DNA of 64,000 nucleotides, from the NCBI RefSeq assembly GCF_900110085.1, contig NZ_FOCK01000009.1:62001-126000 (forward strand), written 5' to 3'. The translations under genes were made by a program, and so were the position numbers. Under the pieces are notes generated by a model. The model did no database searches. It had not been told where the DNA came from and saw only the letters and a program-made list of their open reading frames with translations. This document shows, piece by piece, positions 53,273 through 62,371 of the stretch. Numbering within the stretch: position 1 is the stretch's first letter; every line of letters starts with the position of its first letter. This DNA comes from Prevotella sp. ne3005. GTDB lineage: Bacteria > Bacteroidota > Bacteroidia > Bacteroidales > Bacteroidaceae.

Positions 53273-54835
53273 ATGAAGAAAAGTACGATTTGGATCATAG
53301 CTATAGTCATGGGACTCTCGTTCGTGGGGCTCCTTCTCCTCCAGATCTCTTATATTGAAGAGATGGCGAAGATGAAGAAGGAACAGTTCGACGAGTCTGT
53401 GAACCGCAGTCTCTATCAGGCATCCCGCAATCTGGAGATGAATGAGACGCTTCGTTATCTGGAAAAGGATGTAAAAGAGACTGAGCGTAAGGCCTTCAAG
53501 CAGGATTCTGTGATGGTTGATGGTCTTGATGGTACAATCAAGCACTCCCATCAGTTTGCCGTGGCTGCCGACGATGGTACGGTTTACTCCAGTTTCGAGT
53601 TGAAGACTTTTGCCATCAAACCGGCCAACGTTCCCAAGGCGATGATTCTGCGCACCGACAAGAACTCTATCTCAGAGGCCTCAAAGTCCTTGCAGGAGAT
53701 TGTGCGTAACCGCTATGTCTATCAGAAAGCTCTGCTCGATGAGGTGGTCTATAACATTCTCTATACTGCGTCCGACCGTCCTCTGAAGGAGCGTATCAAC
53801 TTCAAGCTTCTCGATCAGGACATTCGTGCGGAACTGATGAATAACGGTATCAACATCCCGTATCATTTCCGGGTGGAAACAGCCGACGGACGTGAGATAT
53901 ACCGTTGTCCGGACTATAGTGAGGAAGGTGAGGAACATACCTATAAGCAGACCCTCTTCCGCAATGACCCGTCATCGAAGATGGGTGTGGTGAAGATTCA
54001 CTTCCCCGACATGAGCTCATACATCTTCTCGAGTGTGCGTTTCATGATTCCAGCCATGATCTTCACTGTGGTACTGCTCATCACCTTTATCTTCACCATC
54101 GTGGTCATCTTCCGGCAGAAGCGTTACTCTGAGATTAAAAACGACTTCATCAATAATATGACGCATGAGCTGAAGACTCCGATTTCCAGCATCTCGCTGG
54201 CGGCTCAGATGCTCAACGACGAGAGTGTCAGCAAGAGTCCTGCCATGCTCAGTCATCTTGGTGGGGTTATCAACGACGAGTCTAAACGGCTGCGTTTCCT
54301 CGTTGAGAAGGTTCTTCAGATGTCGATGTTCGATCGTAAGACAGCCTCTTTCAAGAAGAAAGAACTCGACCTTAACGAATTGCTTGAGAGCATTGCCAGC
54401 TCATTCTCTCTTCGTGTAGAGCATACCGGTGGTAAGATCTTTACCGAGATTGAGGCCGTTGATTCTGCCATCTATGTCGATGAGGTGCATTTCCAGAACG
54501 CCATCACCAATCTGATGGATAACGCTGTCAAGTATCGTAAACCAGAACAGCCGCTCGATATCTATATCCGTACATGGAACGAGAAGGACCGCCTCTGTTT
54601 CAGTATTCGTGATACGGGACTGGGCATCAAGAAAGAGAACGTCAAGAAGATCTTCGACAAATTCTACCGCGTCCATACTGGTAACGTTCATGATGTCAAG
54701 GGCTTCGGCCTTGGTCTGGCTTATGTCAAGAAGATCATTACCCTCCATGAGGGCGAAATCAAGTGCGAGAGCGAAATAGGCAAGGGTACTACCTTTACCA
54801 TCTCGCTGCCCGTCCTTCAAGAAGACAATTCATAA
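53273..54835 (+). CDS. rprX: Sensor histidine kinase (RprX-like)
   Basis: A 520-residue membrane kinase. Helices lie at about 5-24 and 257-280, with a periplasmic sensor domain between. The HisKA motif (NNMTHELKTPISSI) carries the phosphorylated histidine near 299. The ATPase domain has N box NLMDNAVKY, DTGLGI and GFGLGLAYV. The length, layout and pairing with the next gene match RprX of Bacteroides fragilis; the name is assigned by resemblance. The regulator gene starts 29 bases later. Confidence 0.88.
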   Translation: MKKSTIWIIAIVMGLSFVGLLLLQISYIEEMAKMKKEQFDESVNRSLYQASRNLEMNETLRYLEKDVKETERKAFKQDSVMVDGLDGTIKHSHQFAVAADDGTVYSSFELKTFAIKPANVPKAMILRTDKNSISEASKSLQEIVRNRYVYQKALLDEVVYNILYTASDRPLKERINFKLLDQDIRAELMNNGINIPYHFRVETADGREIYRCPDYSEEGEEHTYKQTLFRNDPSSKMGVVKIHFPDMSSYIFSSVRFMIPAMIFTVVLLITFIFTIVVIFRQKRYSEIKNDFINNMTHELKTPISSISLAAQMLNDESVSKSPAMLSHLGGVINDESKRLRFLVEKVLQMSMFDRKTASFKKKELDLNELLESIASSFSLRVEHTGGKIFTEIEAVDSAIYVDEVHFQNAITNLMDNAVKYRKPEQPLDIYIRTWNEKDRLCFSIRDTGLGIKKENVKKIFDKFYRVHTGNVHDVKGFGLGLAYVKKIITLHEGEIKCESEIGKGTTFTISLPVLQEDNS

Positions 54836-54864
54836 TAGTATTAACAAATAAAAAACGAAAGATT

Positions 54865-55563
54865 ATGGAAGACAAGTTGAAAATCTTGCTTTGCGAGGAC
54901 GATGAGAACCTCGGAATGTTGCTCCGTGAGTATTTGCAGGCTAAGGGCTATGTTGCTGAGCTCTGTGCTGATGGTGAGGCAGGCTTCAAGGCTTTCCTCA
55001 AGGCTAAGTTCGATATCTGTGTGCTCGACGTGATGATGCCTAAGAAAGACGGTTATACGCTGGCTCAGGAGATTCGCGCAGCTAATGCTGATGTGCCCAT
55101 TATCTTCCTGACCGCCAAGACGCTGAAGGAGGATATCCTTGAGGGCTTTAAGATTGGTGCCGACGATTATATCACCAAACCCTTCTCCATGGAGGAACTT
55201 GTATTCCGTATTGAGGCCATCCTGCGCCGTACGAAGGGTAAGAAGAACAAGGAGTCTACACTCTATCACATCGGCAAGTTCACCTTCGATACCCAGAAGC
55301 AGCTGCTGATGATTGGCGACGAGCAGCGTAAGCTCACCACCAAGGAGAATGAACTGCTGGCTCTGCTCTGCTCTCATGCCAATGAGATCCTGCAGCGTGA
55401 CTTCGCCCTGAAGACCATCTGGATTGACGACAACTACTTCAACGCCCGTTCGATGGATGTCTATATCACTAAGTTGCGTAAGCACCTCAAGGATGATCCG
55501 CAGATTGAAATCATCAATATTCATGGCAAGGGATACAAACTCATCACTCCCGAAGAGGAATAA
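54865..55563 (+). CDS. rprY: OmpR-family response regulator (RprY-like)
   Basis: A 232-residue regulator. The receiver domain has acidic EDDEN near 10, the phosphorylated aspartate in CVLDVMMPKKDG (about 53) and lysine in TKPFSMEEL. The C-terminal winged helix has LTTKENELLALLC and SMDVYITKLRKHL. It should bind DNA when phosphorylated by the upstream kinase. The frame is open to 54763, inside the kinase gene; MEDKLKILLCEDDENLG at 54865 is the family start. Confidence 0.92.
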   Translation: MEDKLKILLCEDDENLGMLLREYLQAKGYVAELCADGEAGFKAFLKAKFDICVLDVMMPKKDGYTLAQEIRAANADVPIIFLTAKTLKEDILEGFKIGADDYITKPFSMEELVFRIEAILRRTKGKKNKESTLYHIGKFTFDTQKQLLMIGDEQRKLTTKENELLALLCSHANEILQRDFALKTIWIDDNYFNARSMDVYITKLRKHLKDDPQIEIINIHGKGYKLITPEEE

Positions 55564-55726
55564 CCCTATTGGATTGGCGCTGGTTTTGGCCGGCGCCATC
55601 CTTTTGATGGTCAGTTATCTGGCTGGGTGGACATCCAGTAATCTGGTGTTGCTCAGCGGTTTCTTGATGATAGTTATAGGGGTAATATGGCATATCCGGC
55701 AGCAGAAAAGGCGGGAAAAGTATTAA
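55523..55726 (+). CDS. Small two-helix membrane protein overlapping rprY
   Basis: A 67-residue protein in another frame from the end of rprY, overlapping it by 41 bases. After MARDTNSSLPKRNNPIG it has two hydrophobic helices (LALVLAGAILLMVSYLAGW and LVLLSGFLMIVIGVIWHI) and a basic tail (RQQKRREKY). Helix-loop-helix proteins like this are often present in Bacteroidales. The start is uncertain because only the downstream part is free of overlap. Confidence 0.55.
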   Translation: MARDTNSSLPKRNNPIGLALVLAGAILLMVSYLAGWTSSNLVLLSGFLMIVIGVIWHIRQQKRREKY

Positions 55727-55785
55727 ATTCTGTTAAACAATTAAAATGTTCAATGTCCAATGTTCAATGTTCAATAGAAAATTAG

Positions 55786-55793
55786 TACCTTTG
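55786..55793 (+). promoter_or_regulatory. rpsF operon -7 element
   Basis: TACCTTTG lies 46 bases before the rpsF ATG. A simple repeat of TTCAATG type (55748-55775) sits just upstream. Confidence 0.65.
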
Positions 55794-55839
55794 CACCCGC
55801 TTTAAGCACAACATTATTAATTTTTATTTATTAAGTAGT

Positions 55840-56184
55840 ATGAATCAATACGAAACCGTTTTCATTTTAACTCCCGTTTTGTCTGATGAACAGATGAAGG
55901 AAACGGCCGCAAAATTCAAGAAGGTCCTGACCGATAAGGGTGCAGAGATCATCAGTGAAGAGGCCTGGGGATTGAAGAAGATGGCTTATGCTATTCAGAA
56001 GAAGTCTACAGGTTTCTACTGCCTGGTAGAGTTCAAGGCTGAGCCAGAAGTGATTAAGACATTGGAGACCGCCTTCCGTCGTGATGAGAAGGTTATCCGT
56101 TTCCAGACCGTTAAACTTGACAAGTATGCAGTTGAGTACGCCGAGAAGCGTCGTGCAAAGCTTGGTAAAAAAGAGGAGGCTTAA
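55840..56184 (+). CDS. rpsF: 30S ribosomal protein S6
   Basis: A 114-residue protein starting [20 protein letters not shown], with the S6 core ([20 protein letters not shown]). S6 binds S18 and 16S rRNA in the platform of the 30S subunit. rpsR follows 3 bases later. Confidence 0.97.
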   Translation: MNQYETVFILTPVLSDEQMKETAAKFKKVLTDKGAEIISEEAWGLKKMAYAIQKKSTGFYCLVEFKAEPEVIKTLETAFRRDEKVIRFQTVKLDKYAVEYAEKRRAKLGKKEEA

Positions 56185-56187
56185 ACT

Positions 56188-56454
56188 ATGGCAGAACAGA
56201 GTGAAATCCGTTATTTGACAGCTCCTTCTATCGATACGAAGAAGAAGAAGTATTGCCGTTTCAAGAAGAGCGGTATCAAGTACATCGACTACAAAGATCC
56301 CGAGTTCCTCAAGAAGTTCCTCAATGAGCAGGGTAAGATTCTTCCCCGCCGTATCACTGGAACATCTCTGAAGTATCAGCGTCGTGTGGCTCAGGCCGTG
56401 AAGCGTGCCCGTCAGATCGCACTGCTGCCTTACGTAACCGATTTGATGAAATAA
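56188..56454 (+). CDS. rpsR: 30S ribosomal protein S18
   Basis: An 88-residue protein with the S18 core ([20 protein letters not shown] and [20 protein letters not shown]). It is 3 bases after rpsF and 22 bases before rplI. Confidence 0.97.
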   Translation: MAEQSEIRYLTAPSIDTKKKKYCRFKKSGIKYIDYKDPEFLKKFLNEQGKILPRRITGTSLKYQRRVAQAVKRARQIALLPYVTDLMK

Positions 56455-56476
56455 TTAAAGAGGAGGACGCAAGATT

Positions 56477-57058
56477 ATGGAAATTATACTGAAAGAAGAT
56501 ATTATCGGTCTGGGATTCAAGAACGATATCGTGAATGTTAAGTCTGGCTACGGCCGCAACTACCTCATTCCTCAGGGAAAGGGTGTGATTGCTTCTCCGT
56601 CGGCTAAGAAGATCCTTGCAGAGAACCTGAAACAGCAGGCTCACAAGCTGGCTGCCCAGAAGGCTGCTGCTGAGGAGAAGGCTGCCCAGCTTGCTGGTGT
56701 AGCTCTTGAGATTGCCGCTAAGGTAAGCGCTACCGGTCAGCTCTACGGTTCTGTAGGTGCCGCTCAGGTGGCTGATGAGCTCCAGAAGCTTGGTAAGGAG
56801 GTTGATCGTAAGATCATCACCATGAAGGATGCCAAGAAGATTGGTGACTATGTGGCTCTCGTACACTTCCACAAGGAGGTGACCGTTGAGATCCCCGTGA
56901 AGGTTGTTGCTGAGAATGCTGCTGAGCTGAAGGCTGCTGCTGAGGCTGAGGCTGCTATCAAGGCTGCTGCTGATGCCAAGAAGGCCGCTGCCGAGGTTGC
57001 TGAGGAAGCTGCTGAGGATGTAGAGGCTGTTGAGGAGGAGACTCCCGCAGAGGCATAA
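56477..57058 (+). CDS. rplI: 50S ribosomal protein L9
   Basis: A 193-residue protein. The N-domain (MEIILKEDIIGLGFKNDIVN and GYGRNYLIPQGKG) binds 23S rRNA; the long central helix and C-domain follow. Residues 150-193 are an Ala/Glu/Lys-rich tail beyond the usual length of about 150, ending EEETPAEA. It closes the run and is followed by a hairpin. Confidence 0.96.
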   Translation: MEIILKEDIIGLGFKNDIVNVKSGYGRNYLIPQGKGVIASPSAKKILAENLKQQAHKLAAQKAAAEEKAAQLAGVALEIAAKVSATGQLYGSVGAAQVADELQKLGKEVDRKIITMKDAKKIGDYVALVHFHKEVTVEIPVKVVAENAAELKAAAEAEAAIKAAADAKKAAAEVAEEAAEDVEAVEEETPAEA

Positions 57059-57131
57059 CCCCAAAGATTTAAATCGAAACAATTAATAATTAATCAATGC
57101 TGTAAAGCATCATTATTTATTATGACGCAGC

Positions 57132-57170
57132 GTCCCGAGGGCCACAAGCCCCCGGGACAACTGTTTTTAT
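57132..57170 (+). terminator. Terminator after rplI
   Basis: GTCCCGAGGG pairs with CCCCCGGGAC (one mismatch), followed by AACTGTTTTTAT. Confidence 0.7.
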
Positions 57171-57223
57171 ATGGGACATACTAGTCATACCCTTCTGGGG
57201 TAGTGAACGAAAATGGACAAAAA

Positions 57224-57263
57224 GAAAGAGACCGTGGGACTCACGTCCTACGGTCTCTCATTT
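57224..57263 (-). terminator. Terminator of the small lipoprotein gene
   Basis: On the minus strand AGAGACCGT-x-GGAC pairs with GTCC-x-ACGGTCTCT around GTGA and is followed by TTCTTTTTG. Confidence 0.8.
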
Positions 57264-57286
57264 CTCTCAATTGTTCGGTGTTCTGA

Positions 57287-57460
57287 TTACTCAGCAACAG
57301 TAGAATCAGCAGCAACTGAATCAACAGCCAGGCTGTCAACTACGCTATCAACTACCTCGGCGATAGAATCAGTGTCCTGTACAGGAGCCTGAGCCTTGTT
57401 ACCACATGAAGCGAAAGAGATAGCAGCAACTGCTACGAACATAAATACTAATTTTTTCAT
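57287..57460 (-). CDS. 57-residue lipoprotein
   Basis: The sequence begins MKKLVFMFVAVAAISFASCG, a signal peptide with lipobox cysteine, and continues NKAQAPVQDTDSIAEVVDSV and VDSLAVDSVAADSTVAE. The mature part is acidic and rich in V-D-S repeats. It has its own -7 element upstream and a terminator downstream, which supports a real gene. Small lipoproteins of this type are abundant in Bacteroidales; the function is unknown. Confidence 0.8.
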   Translation of the reverse strand: MKKLVFMFVAVAAISFASCGNKAQAPVQDTDSIAEVVDSVVDSLAVDSVAADSTVAE

Positions 57461-57513
57461 TTTTTCTAAGCTTTTTAAATCTGTAAAACAATCATTTGTT
57501 TATTAAAACGCTG

Positions 57514-57521
57514 CAAAGTTA
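57514..57521 (-). promoter_or_regulatory. -7 element for the small lipoprotein gene
   Basis: TAACTTTG on the minus strand, 53 bases before the start at 57460. Confidence 0.6.
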
Positions 57522-57690
57522 AGCATAATTTTAATATAACGTATCATTTTTTTCGATTTTTTTTTGCCTATTTTTGTAACTTTTTCGCAAAATACTGAAA
57601 ATCAGCAAGATACGAAATGTTAAATTTTGGTGTTATTTTGCCACTTAACGGAAAAATGCCAAAAATTGATGAAAAGTGAGAAAAAAGCTG

Positions 57691-57698
57691 TACCTTTG
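57691..57698 (+). promoter_or_regulatory. mtaB -7 element
   Basis: TACCTTTG lies 29 bases before the ATG at 57728. Confidence 0.65.
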
Positions 57699-57727
57699 TG
57701 CCCGTAAACAAGACACCTATTTTATAT

Positions 57728-59083
57728 ATGATAGATACATCGGCCTTTCAAGGTAAAACGGCGGCTTACTACACCCTTGGATGTAAGTTGAATTTCTCTG
57801 AGACATCGACTTTCGGGAAGATGCTTCAGGAACTGGGTGTGCGTACAGCACAAAAAGGGGAGCGGGCGGATATTTGTTTGATCAATACATGTTCGGTGAC
57901 AGAGGTGGCTGACAAGAAGTGCCGTCAGCAGATTCACCGGATGGTGAGGGAGAATCCTAGTGCTTTTGTTGTGGTGACAGGCTGCTATGCGCAGTTGGAG
58001 GCCGACGAGGTGGCGAAGATTGATGGCGTGAGTCTGGTGCTGGGCTCTGACGAGAAGGCAAATCTGATCCAGTTTCTTTCAGATGCCTGGACGGGAGCCC
58101 GTGACGGCAGTGTATCTTCCAGAGAATCAGGAAGTGCATTCTTCCGGAAGAAGACAAAGGATATCAAGTCGTTTGCACCGAGTTGCTCGCGTGGCAACCG
58201 GACGCGGTATTTCCTGAAGGTGCAGGACGGTTGCGACTATTTCTGCACTTATTGCACGATTCCCTATGCCCGTGGCTTCTCGCGCAATCCAACCATCGCC
58301 TCGTTAGTAGCGCAGGCTGAGGAGGCTGTCAGTGAGGGCGGTAAGGAGATTGTGCTGACGGGTGTGAATATCGGCGATTTTGGTAAGACCACAGGCGAAC
58401 ACTTCATCAATCTGGTCAAGGCTTTGGATGGAGTTGAGGGTATCCGGCGTTATCGCATCAGTTCATTGGAACCCGACCTTTTGTCGGATGAACTGATATC
58501 CTATTGCGCCCAGAGTAGGGCATTCATGCCCCATTTCCATATACCATTGCAGAGCGGAAGCGATACGGTATTGAAGCTGATGCACCGTCATTATGACCGT
58601 CAGCTGTTTGCCGATAAGATCCACCGTATTAAAGAACTGATGCCCGACGCATTCATCGGGGTTGACGTGATGGTGGGTTGTCGGGGAGAGACACCGGAAT
58701 GTTTTGAAGAGACGTATGAGTTTCTGAAGGCGCTCGACGTGACGCAGTTGCATGTGTTTCCTTATTCCGAGCGTCCGGGGACTTCTGCACTGAATATCCC
58801 CTATGTGGTCAGCGAGAAGGATAAGAAACTGCGTTCGAAACGGCTGCTCGATTTGTCTGATGAGAAAACCATTGCCTTCTACCAGCACCATATCGGACTG
58901 GAGGCTGAGGTACTCTTCGAGAAATCTACCCGTGGAAGGGCGATGCATGGATTTACAAGGAATTATATCCGGGTGGAGCTATCGCCGAAGGAGGCTGACC
59001 CTGCCATGGATAATCAGTTGGTAAACGTAAGACTGGGCGAACTGACTGCCGACAAACAGTCGCTGAAAGCTATATTATTATAA
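57728..59083 (+). CDS. mtaB: tRNA t6A37 methylthiotransferase (MtaB-type)
   Basis: A 451-residue radical SAM methylthiotransferase. The first cluster uses cysteines in YTLGCKLNFSET, INTCSVTEVAD and VTGCYAQLE; the second is CDYFCTYCTIPYARG. The order and GCKLNFSE start match MtaB, which makes ms2t6A in tRNA, rather than MiaB or RimO. A C-terminal TRAM-like segment follows. The frame is open to 57698, but that lies in the promoter. Confidence 0.92.
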   Translation: MIDTSAFQGKTAAYYTLGCKLNFSETSTFGKMLQELGVRTAQKGERADICLINTCSVTEVADKKCRQQIHRMVRENPSAFVVVTGCYAQLEADEVAKIDGVSLVLGSDEKANLIQFLSDAWTGARDGSVSSRESGSAFFRKKTKDIKSFAPSCSRGNRTRYFLKVQDGCDYFCTYCTIPYARGFSRNPTIASLVAQAEEAVSEGGKEIVLTGVNIGDFGKTTGEHFINLVKALDGVEGIRRYRISSLEPDLLSDELISYCAQSRAFMPHFHIPLQSGSDTVLKLMHRHYDRQLFADKIHRIKELMPDAFIGVDVMVGCRGETPECFEETYEFLKALDVTQLHVFPYSERPGTSALNIPYVVSEKDKKLRSKRLLDLSDEKTIAFYQHHIGLEAEVLFEKSTRGRAMHGFTRNYIRVELSPKEADPAMDNQLVNVRLGELTADKQSLKAILL

Positions 59084-59096
59084 TAAGGTACGCGCG

Positions 59097-60116
59097 ATGG
59101 AGAAAGTAGCAATTGTTATTCTGAACTGGAATGGTCAGGCCATGCTTGAGAAGTATCTGCCTTCTGTAATGCAGTATTCGAGGGCGGAGGCGACAGTCTA
59201 TGTTGCCGACAATGCTTCTACCGACCAGTCATTGGAGATGCTTAAGACGCACTTCCCCGAGGTCCGGCAGATCTGTTTGGAGAAAAACTGGGGCTTTGCC
59301 GAAGGCTATAACCAGGCCCTCCGACAGGTGGATGCAACGTATTATCTGCTGCTGAACTCCGATATTGAGGTGACTCACCACTGGCTGACGCCGATGATTG
59401 AATATCTGGACAGTCATCCCGAGGTGGCGGCATGTCAGCCGAAACTGCTCTCCATCATTGATAAGGACCGCTTTGAGTATGCCGGGGCGAGTGGGGGATA
59501 CCTCGACCGGTTAGGCTATCCTTTCTGTCGGGGAAGGATCTTTGAAACGGTGGAAGCTGATAATGGACAGTATGACTATTCGACCGACATCCTTTGGGCA
59601 ACTGGTGCGGCCCTGATGATTCGTTCGAAAGATTATTGGGAGGCCGGTGGGCTCGATAGCCGGTTCTTTGCCCATAATGAGGAGATCGACCTCTGCTGGC
59701 GACTCCGTATCCGTGGGCGCCGTATCGTCTGTCTGCCAGAAAGCTATGTCTATCATGTTGGTGGTGGTACGCTGCCAAAGGGCAATCCCATGAAGACTTT
59801 TTTGAACTTCCGCAACAACCTGACGATGCTTTACAAATGCCTGCCCGACGAGGAACTGAAATCCGTGATGCGTTGGCGTTGGTGGCTCGACTATTTGGCT
59901 GCCTGGGAGATGCTTTTGTTGAAACGGAATGTCGGCGATTTTAAGGCCGTGTACCGGGCCCGTAGAGCTTTTAAGCGTTGGCGAAAGGATTTTGAATCCG
60001 ACCGTCGGGCCATACAAGCCAGTCGTGTGGCAAAAGAAATACCAGAGCGAAGGTCGTTCTCCTTGCTCTGGCAATACTATGTGAAAGGGCGTAAGATGTT
60101 TACGCAACTTCCTTAG
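59097..60116 (+). CDS. Family 2 glycosyltransferase
   Basis: A 339-residue cytoplasmic-face enzyme. The GT-A fold shows VAIVILNWNGQAMLEKYLPS at the start, VADNASTDQS, the DxD-like LLNSDIEV, and ATGAALMIRSKDYWEAGGLD then FFAHNEEIDLCWR, the pattern of rhamnosyl- and related transferases for surface polysaccharide. The acceptor cannot be read. It starts 13 bases after mtaB and converges with the next gene, overlapping by four bases. Confidence 0.9.
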   Translation: MEKVAIVILNWNGQAMLEKYLPSVMQYSRAEATVYVADNASTDQSLEMLKTHFPEVRQICLEKNWGFAEGYNQALRQVDATYYLLLNSDIEVTHHWLTPMIEYLDSHPEVAACQPKLLSIIDKDRFEYAGASGGYLDRLGYPFCRGRIFETVEADNGQYDYSTDILWATGAALMIRSKDYWEAGGLDSRFFAHNEEIDLCWRLRIRGRRIVCLPESYVYHVGGGTLPKGNPMKTFLNFRNNLTMLYKCLPDEELKSVMRWRWWLDYLAAWEMLLLKRNVGDFKAVYRARRAFKRWRKDFESDRRAIQASRVAKEIPERRSFSLLWQYYVKGRKMFTQLP

Positions 60117-61324
60117 TTGTCTACCTCATTCTGTTTCCACTGCTTTAGGAAATCAAACCAGGCATCGGCAGAATGATAGCCAAATGTTTCATTATCTGAG
60201 CAATAGATAACTTTGTATGACAGGTGTCTGTCGTCTGTTCCCACCACAAAGGCATAGTTGTCTTTGTTGACCGGTTCTTCACTCTTAATATATTTCTGTG
60301 GGATATAGATACCCAGACCGACGGTCTCTGGCTTGAAGTTCTCATGGTCGCTCGAAGGCCAGTCGGTGCCCCAGCAGGCACGTAACCCCTTCTTATCAGA
60401 AAATTCCACCGACTCCTTCACATTGATGATGCCTGTTGAGAAGAGATAGTCCTTCACGTCCTTGTCGAAGAACACATCTACATCTGTCGAGCGACTGCCG
60501 GCATACTGTGTGTATCGGATGGTCATCGTGATGGCAGGCTTGTCGGCATATGGTTTCCAATTCTTGTCAATCACTTCGACAATGGTACGCAGCGGACCAT
60601 AGGAGATGATACGCTGTGTACGGCTGCTGACAGGATCGATCATCGTTGGTTGCTGTCCGTCCCAACCGCGGAAAGCACCTAGTCCGAAGGTGTTACCCAC
60701 CCAAAGCACATCGTCGCCATAGCCCTGAGCCTTCTGCTCCTTGGAAGTATAGAACTGTGTCTCTTTCAGTTCGAGGCGCTTATGGAACTTGCCGTAAAGG
60801 TCAAGTGTCTGACGCTTGTCGAAATAGATACGGATTCCATTCAGTTCGCTCTCGAAATCCACCCCGTGGTGGTGCTGGATATTGTAGGAGTTGGCACAGT
60901 CACCACGGGCAGTGATCGACTCAATGAAGTTGTCGTGCTTGTTCTTCTCCTTCACCTTGTCATTGCGCAGGAGCATTTCGGCATAGACACGGGCTGGATA
61001 TTCTATGGGAGCGTCGCAGGTGTTGAATGTAATCTTGTAGACAGCTCCTGTCTGTGCCCTCAGGTCAGCCAGGAAACAGAGCTCGTCGAATGTGCCGTCC
61101 TGATCGAGATCGTCAAGCTGACAGGGAATTTCGTTGTCCAATCCCAATGTGACCCTGGCCGAACGAATCGCTGCTCCGTCTTTCTTGAGTTTGATGACGA
61201 CGGGGATGTCAGTACGGTCAACGCTCGAAGTGTTCTTGACTTCATGTGTGATTTCGGCAGTCTGTGCCGACACGGTTGTGGTGATGATGGCAGCGAATGC
61301 CATAAGTAGTGTTCTCTTTATCAT
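60113..61324 (-). CDS. DUF4861-family exported protein
   Basis: A 403-residue protein with signal peptide (MIKRTLLMAFAAIITTTVSAQ). The mature part is beta-rich (NTSSVDRTDIPVVIKL near the start, YGPLRTIVEVIDKNWKPY later) and has the layout of DUF4861, a Bacteroidota family found near carbohydrate genes. Its fold suggests sugar binding or processing, but no activity is known. The frame is open to 61459; the ATG at 61324 gives the natural signal peptide. Confidence 0.8.
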   Translation of the reverse strand: MIKRTLLMAFAAIITTTVSAQTAEITHEVKNTSSVDRTDIPVVIKLKKDGAAIRSARVTLGLDNEIPCQLDDLDQDGTFDELCFLADLRAQTGAVYKITFNTCDAPIEYPARVYAEMLLRNDKVKEKNKHDNFIESITARGDCANSYNIQHHHGVDFESELNGIRIYFDKRQTLDLYGKFHKRLELKETQFYTSKEQKAQGYGDDVLWVGNTFGLGAFRGWDGQQPTMIDPVSSRTQRIISYGPLRTIVEVIDKNWKPYADKPAITMTIRYTQYAGSRSTDVDVFFDKDVKDYLFSTGIINVKESVEFSDKKGLRACWGTDWPSSDHENFKPETVGLGIYIPQKYIKSEEPVNKDNYAFVVGTDDRHLSYKVIYCSDNETFGYHSADAWFDFLKQWKQNEVDN

Positions 61325-61446
61325 GTTGGTTTGTTTTAGTGACACGCAAAAGTACTCAAAAACCTCCAAACTCAGCTTGTTTTTTACACAAATAAACAAG
61401 AATGTGCAGTTTTTTATACTATTTTTTATCTTTTTTAGGTTAAAAT

Positions 61447-61477
61447 TTGGATTTGACAATAAAAATTAGTATATTTG
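61447..61477 (+). promoter_or_regulatory. Promoter of the GldB-like gene
   Basis: TTG at 61447, 20 bases, TATATTTG at 61470-61477, 40 bases before the ATG. Confidence 0.65.
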
Positions 61478-61517
61478 CATCGTTTTTTAACATAAGTATA
61501 ATATTCAGATCGGTTTC

Positions 61518-62315
61518 GTGCATAAGATATATTATTTCTTGATGGTTATCATGCTGGGATGCATCAGCTGTGAATGGCAGTTCATGTCGGAAAACGATGG
61601 AACAATTGCCGTTGACCGTTATGACCGTATCCAGAGCCTCTATCTCACCACGGGCGACTTCTCTGCTTTGCAGCAGATGAATACCGCCTATCCTATGCAG
61701 ACCCGCACGCTGATTGAGGATGTACTGCGCATCGGTAAAGTCAATGATCAGCAGATCAACACCAAGTTCCTCCGCTTCTATCAGGATACGACACTACAGA
61801 CGCTCATCGCCGAGGCTGAACAGCAATATGCGAATATGGATGACATCAATCAGGAACTGACTGATGCATTCAAATACCTGAGAGAGAATATTATCGGTCT
61901 GGAGGCACCGGAGGTCTATGCCCAAATCGGCTCCTTGGATCAGAGCGTGATAGTAGGTAACAACACCATCGGCATCTGTCTCGATAAGTATCTCGGAACC
62001 GATTATCCCCTCTACCAGAAGCCCGAATACGGCTATACCAAGCATCAGCTGTCGATGATGAACCGTCATTACATAGTGCCCGACTGTGTGGGCTTCTATT
62101 TGTTGAGCCTCTACCCGATGCCTACAGATAAGATGATGACGCAGCAGGATAGTGACATCCATATCGGTAAGATCCAGTGGGTGGTCAACAAGGCAATGGG
62201 TAAGCGTGTTTTTGAAAACAAATATATCCAGAAAGTACAGCGATATATGCTACAGAATAAGAATGTCAGCCTGGATATGCTATTGAGAAACAACAATTAT
62301 ATGGATTTTCAGTAA
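61518..62315 (+). CDS. GldB-like lipoprotein
   Basis: A 265-residue protein with a lipoprotein signal (MHKIYYFLMVIMLGCISCEW). The pattern IGSLDQSVIVGNNTIGICLDKYLG with following Y-P-LYQKPEYGYTKHQLSM resembles GldB, a lipoprotein of Bacteroidota gliding motility. GldB relatives persist in non-gliding species, where the role is unknown. It is shorter than typical GldB. Confidence 0.65.
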   Translation: MHKIYYFLMVIMLGCISCEWQFMSENDGTIAVDRYDRIQSLYLTTGDFSALQQMNTAYPMQTRTLIEDVLRIGKVNDQQINTKFLRFYQDTTLQTLIAEAEQQYANMDDINQELTDAFKYLRENIIGLEAPEVYAQIGSLDQSVIVGNNTIGICLDKYLGTDYPLYQKPEYGYTKHQLSMMNRHYIVPDCVGFYLLSLYPMPTDKMMTQQDSDIHIGKIQWVVNKAMGKRVFENKYIQKVQRYMLQNKNVSLDMLLRNNNYMDFQ

Positions 62316-62332
62316 TTCTCGGAAAAAATCAT

Positions 62333-62340
62333 TATCTTTG
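62333..62340 (+). promoter_or_regulatory. -7 element of the S9B peptidase gene
   Basis: TATCTTTG lies 31 bases before the ATG at 62372. Confidence 0.6.
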
Positions 62341-62371
62341 CACCGTGAAATAATTAAAACGAAAGAAGATA

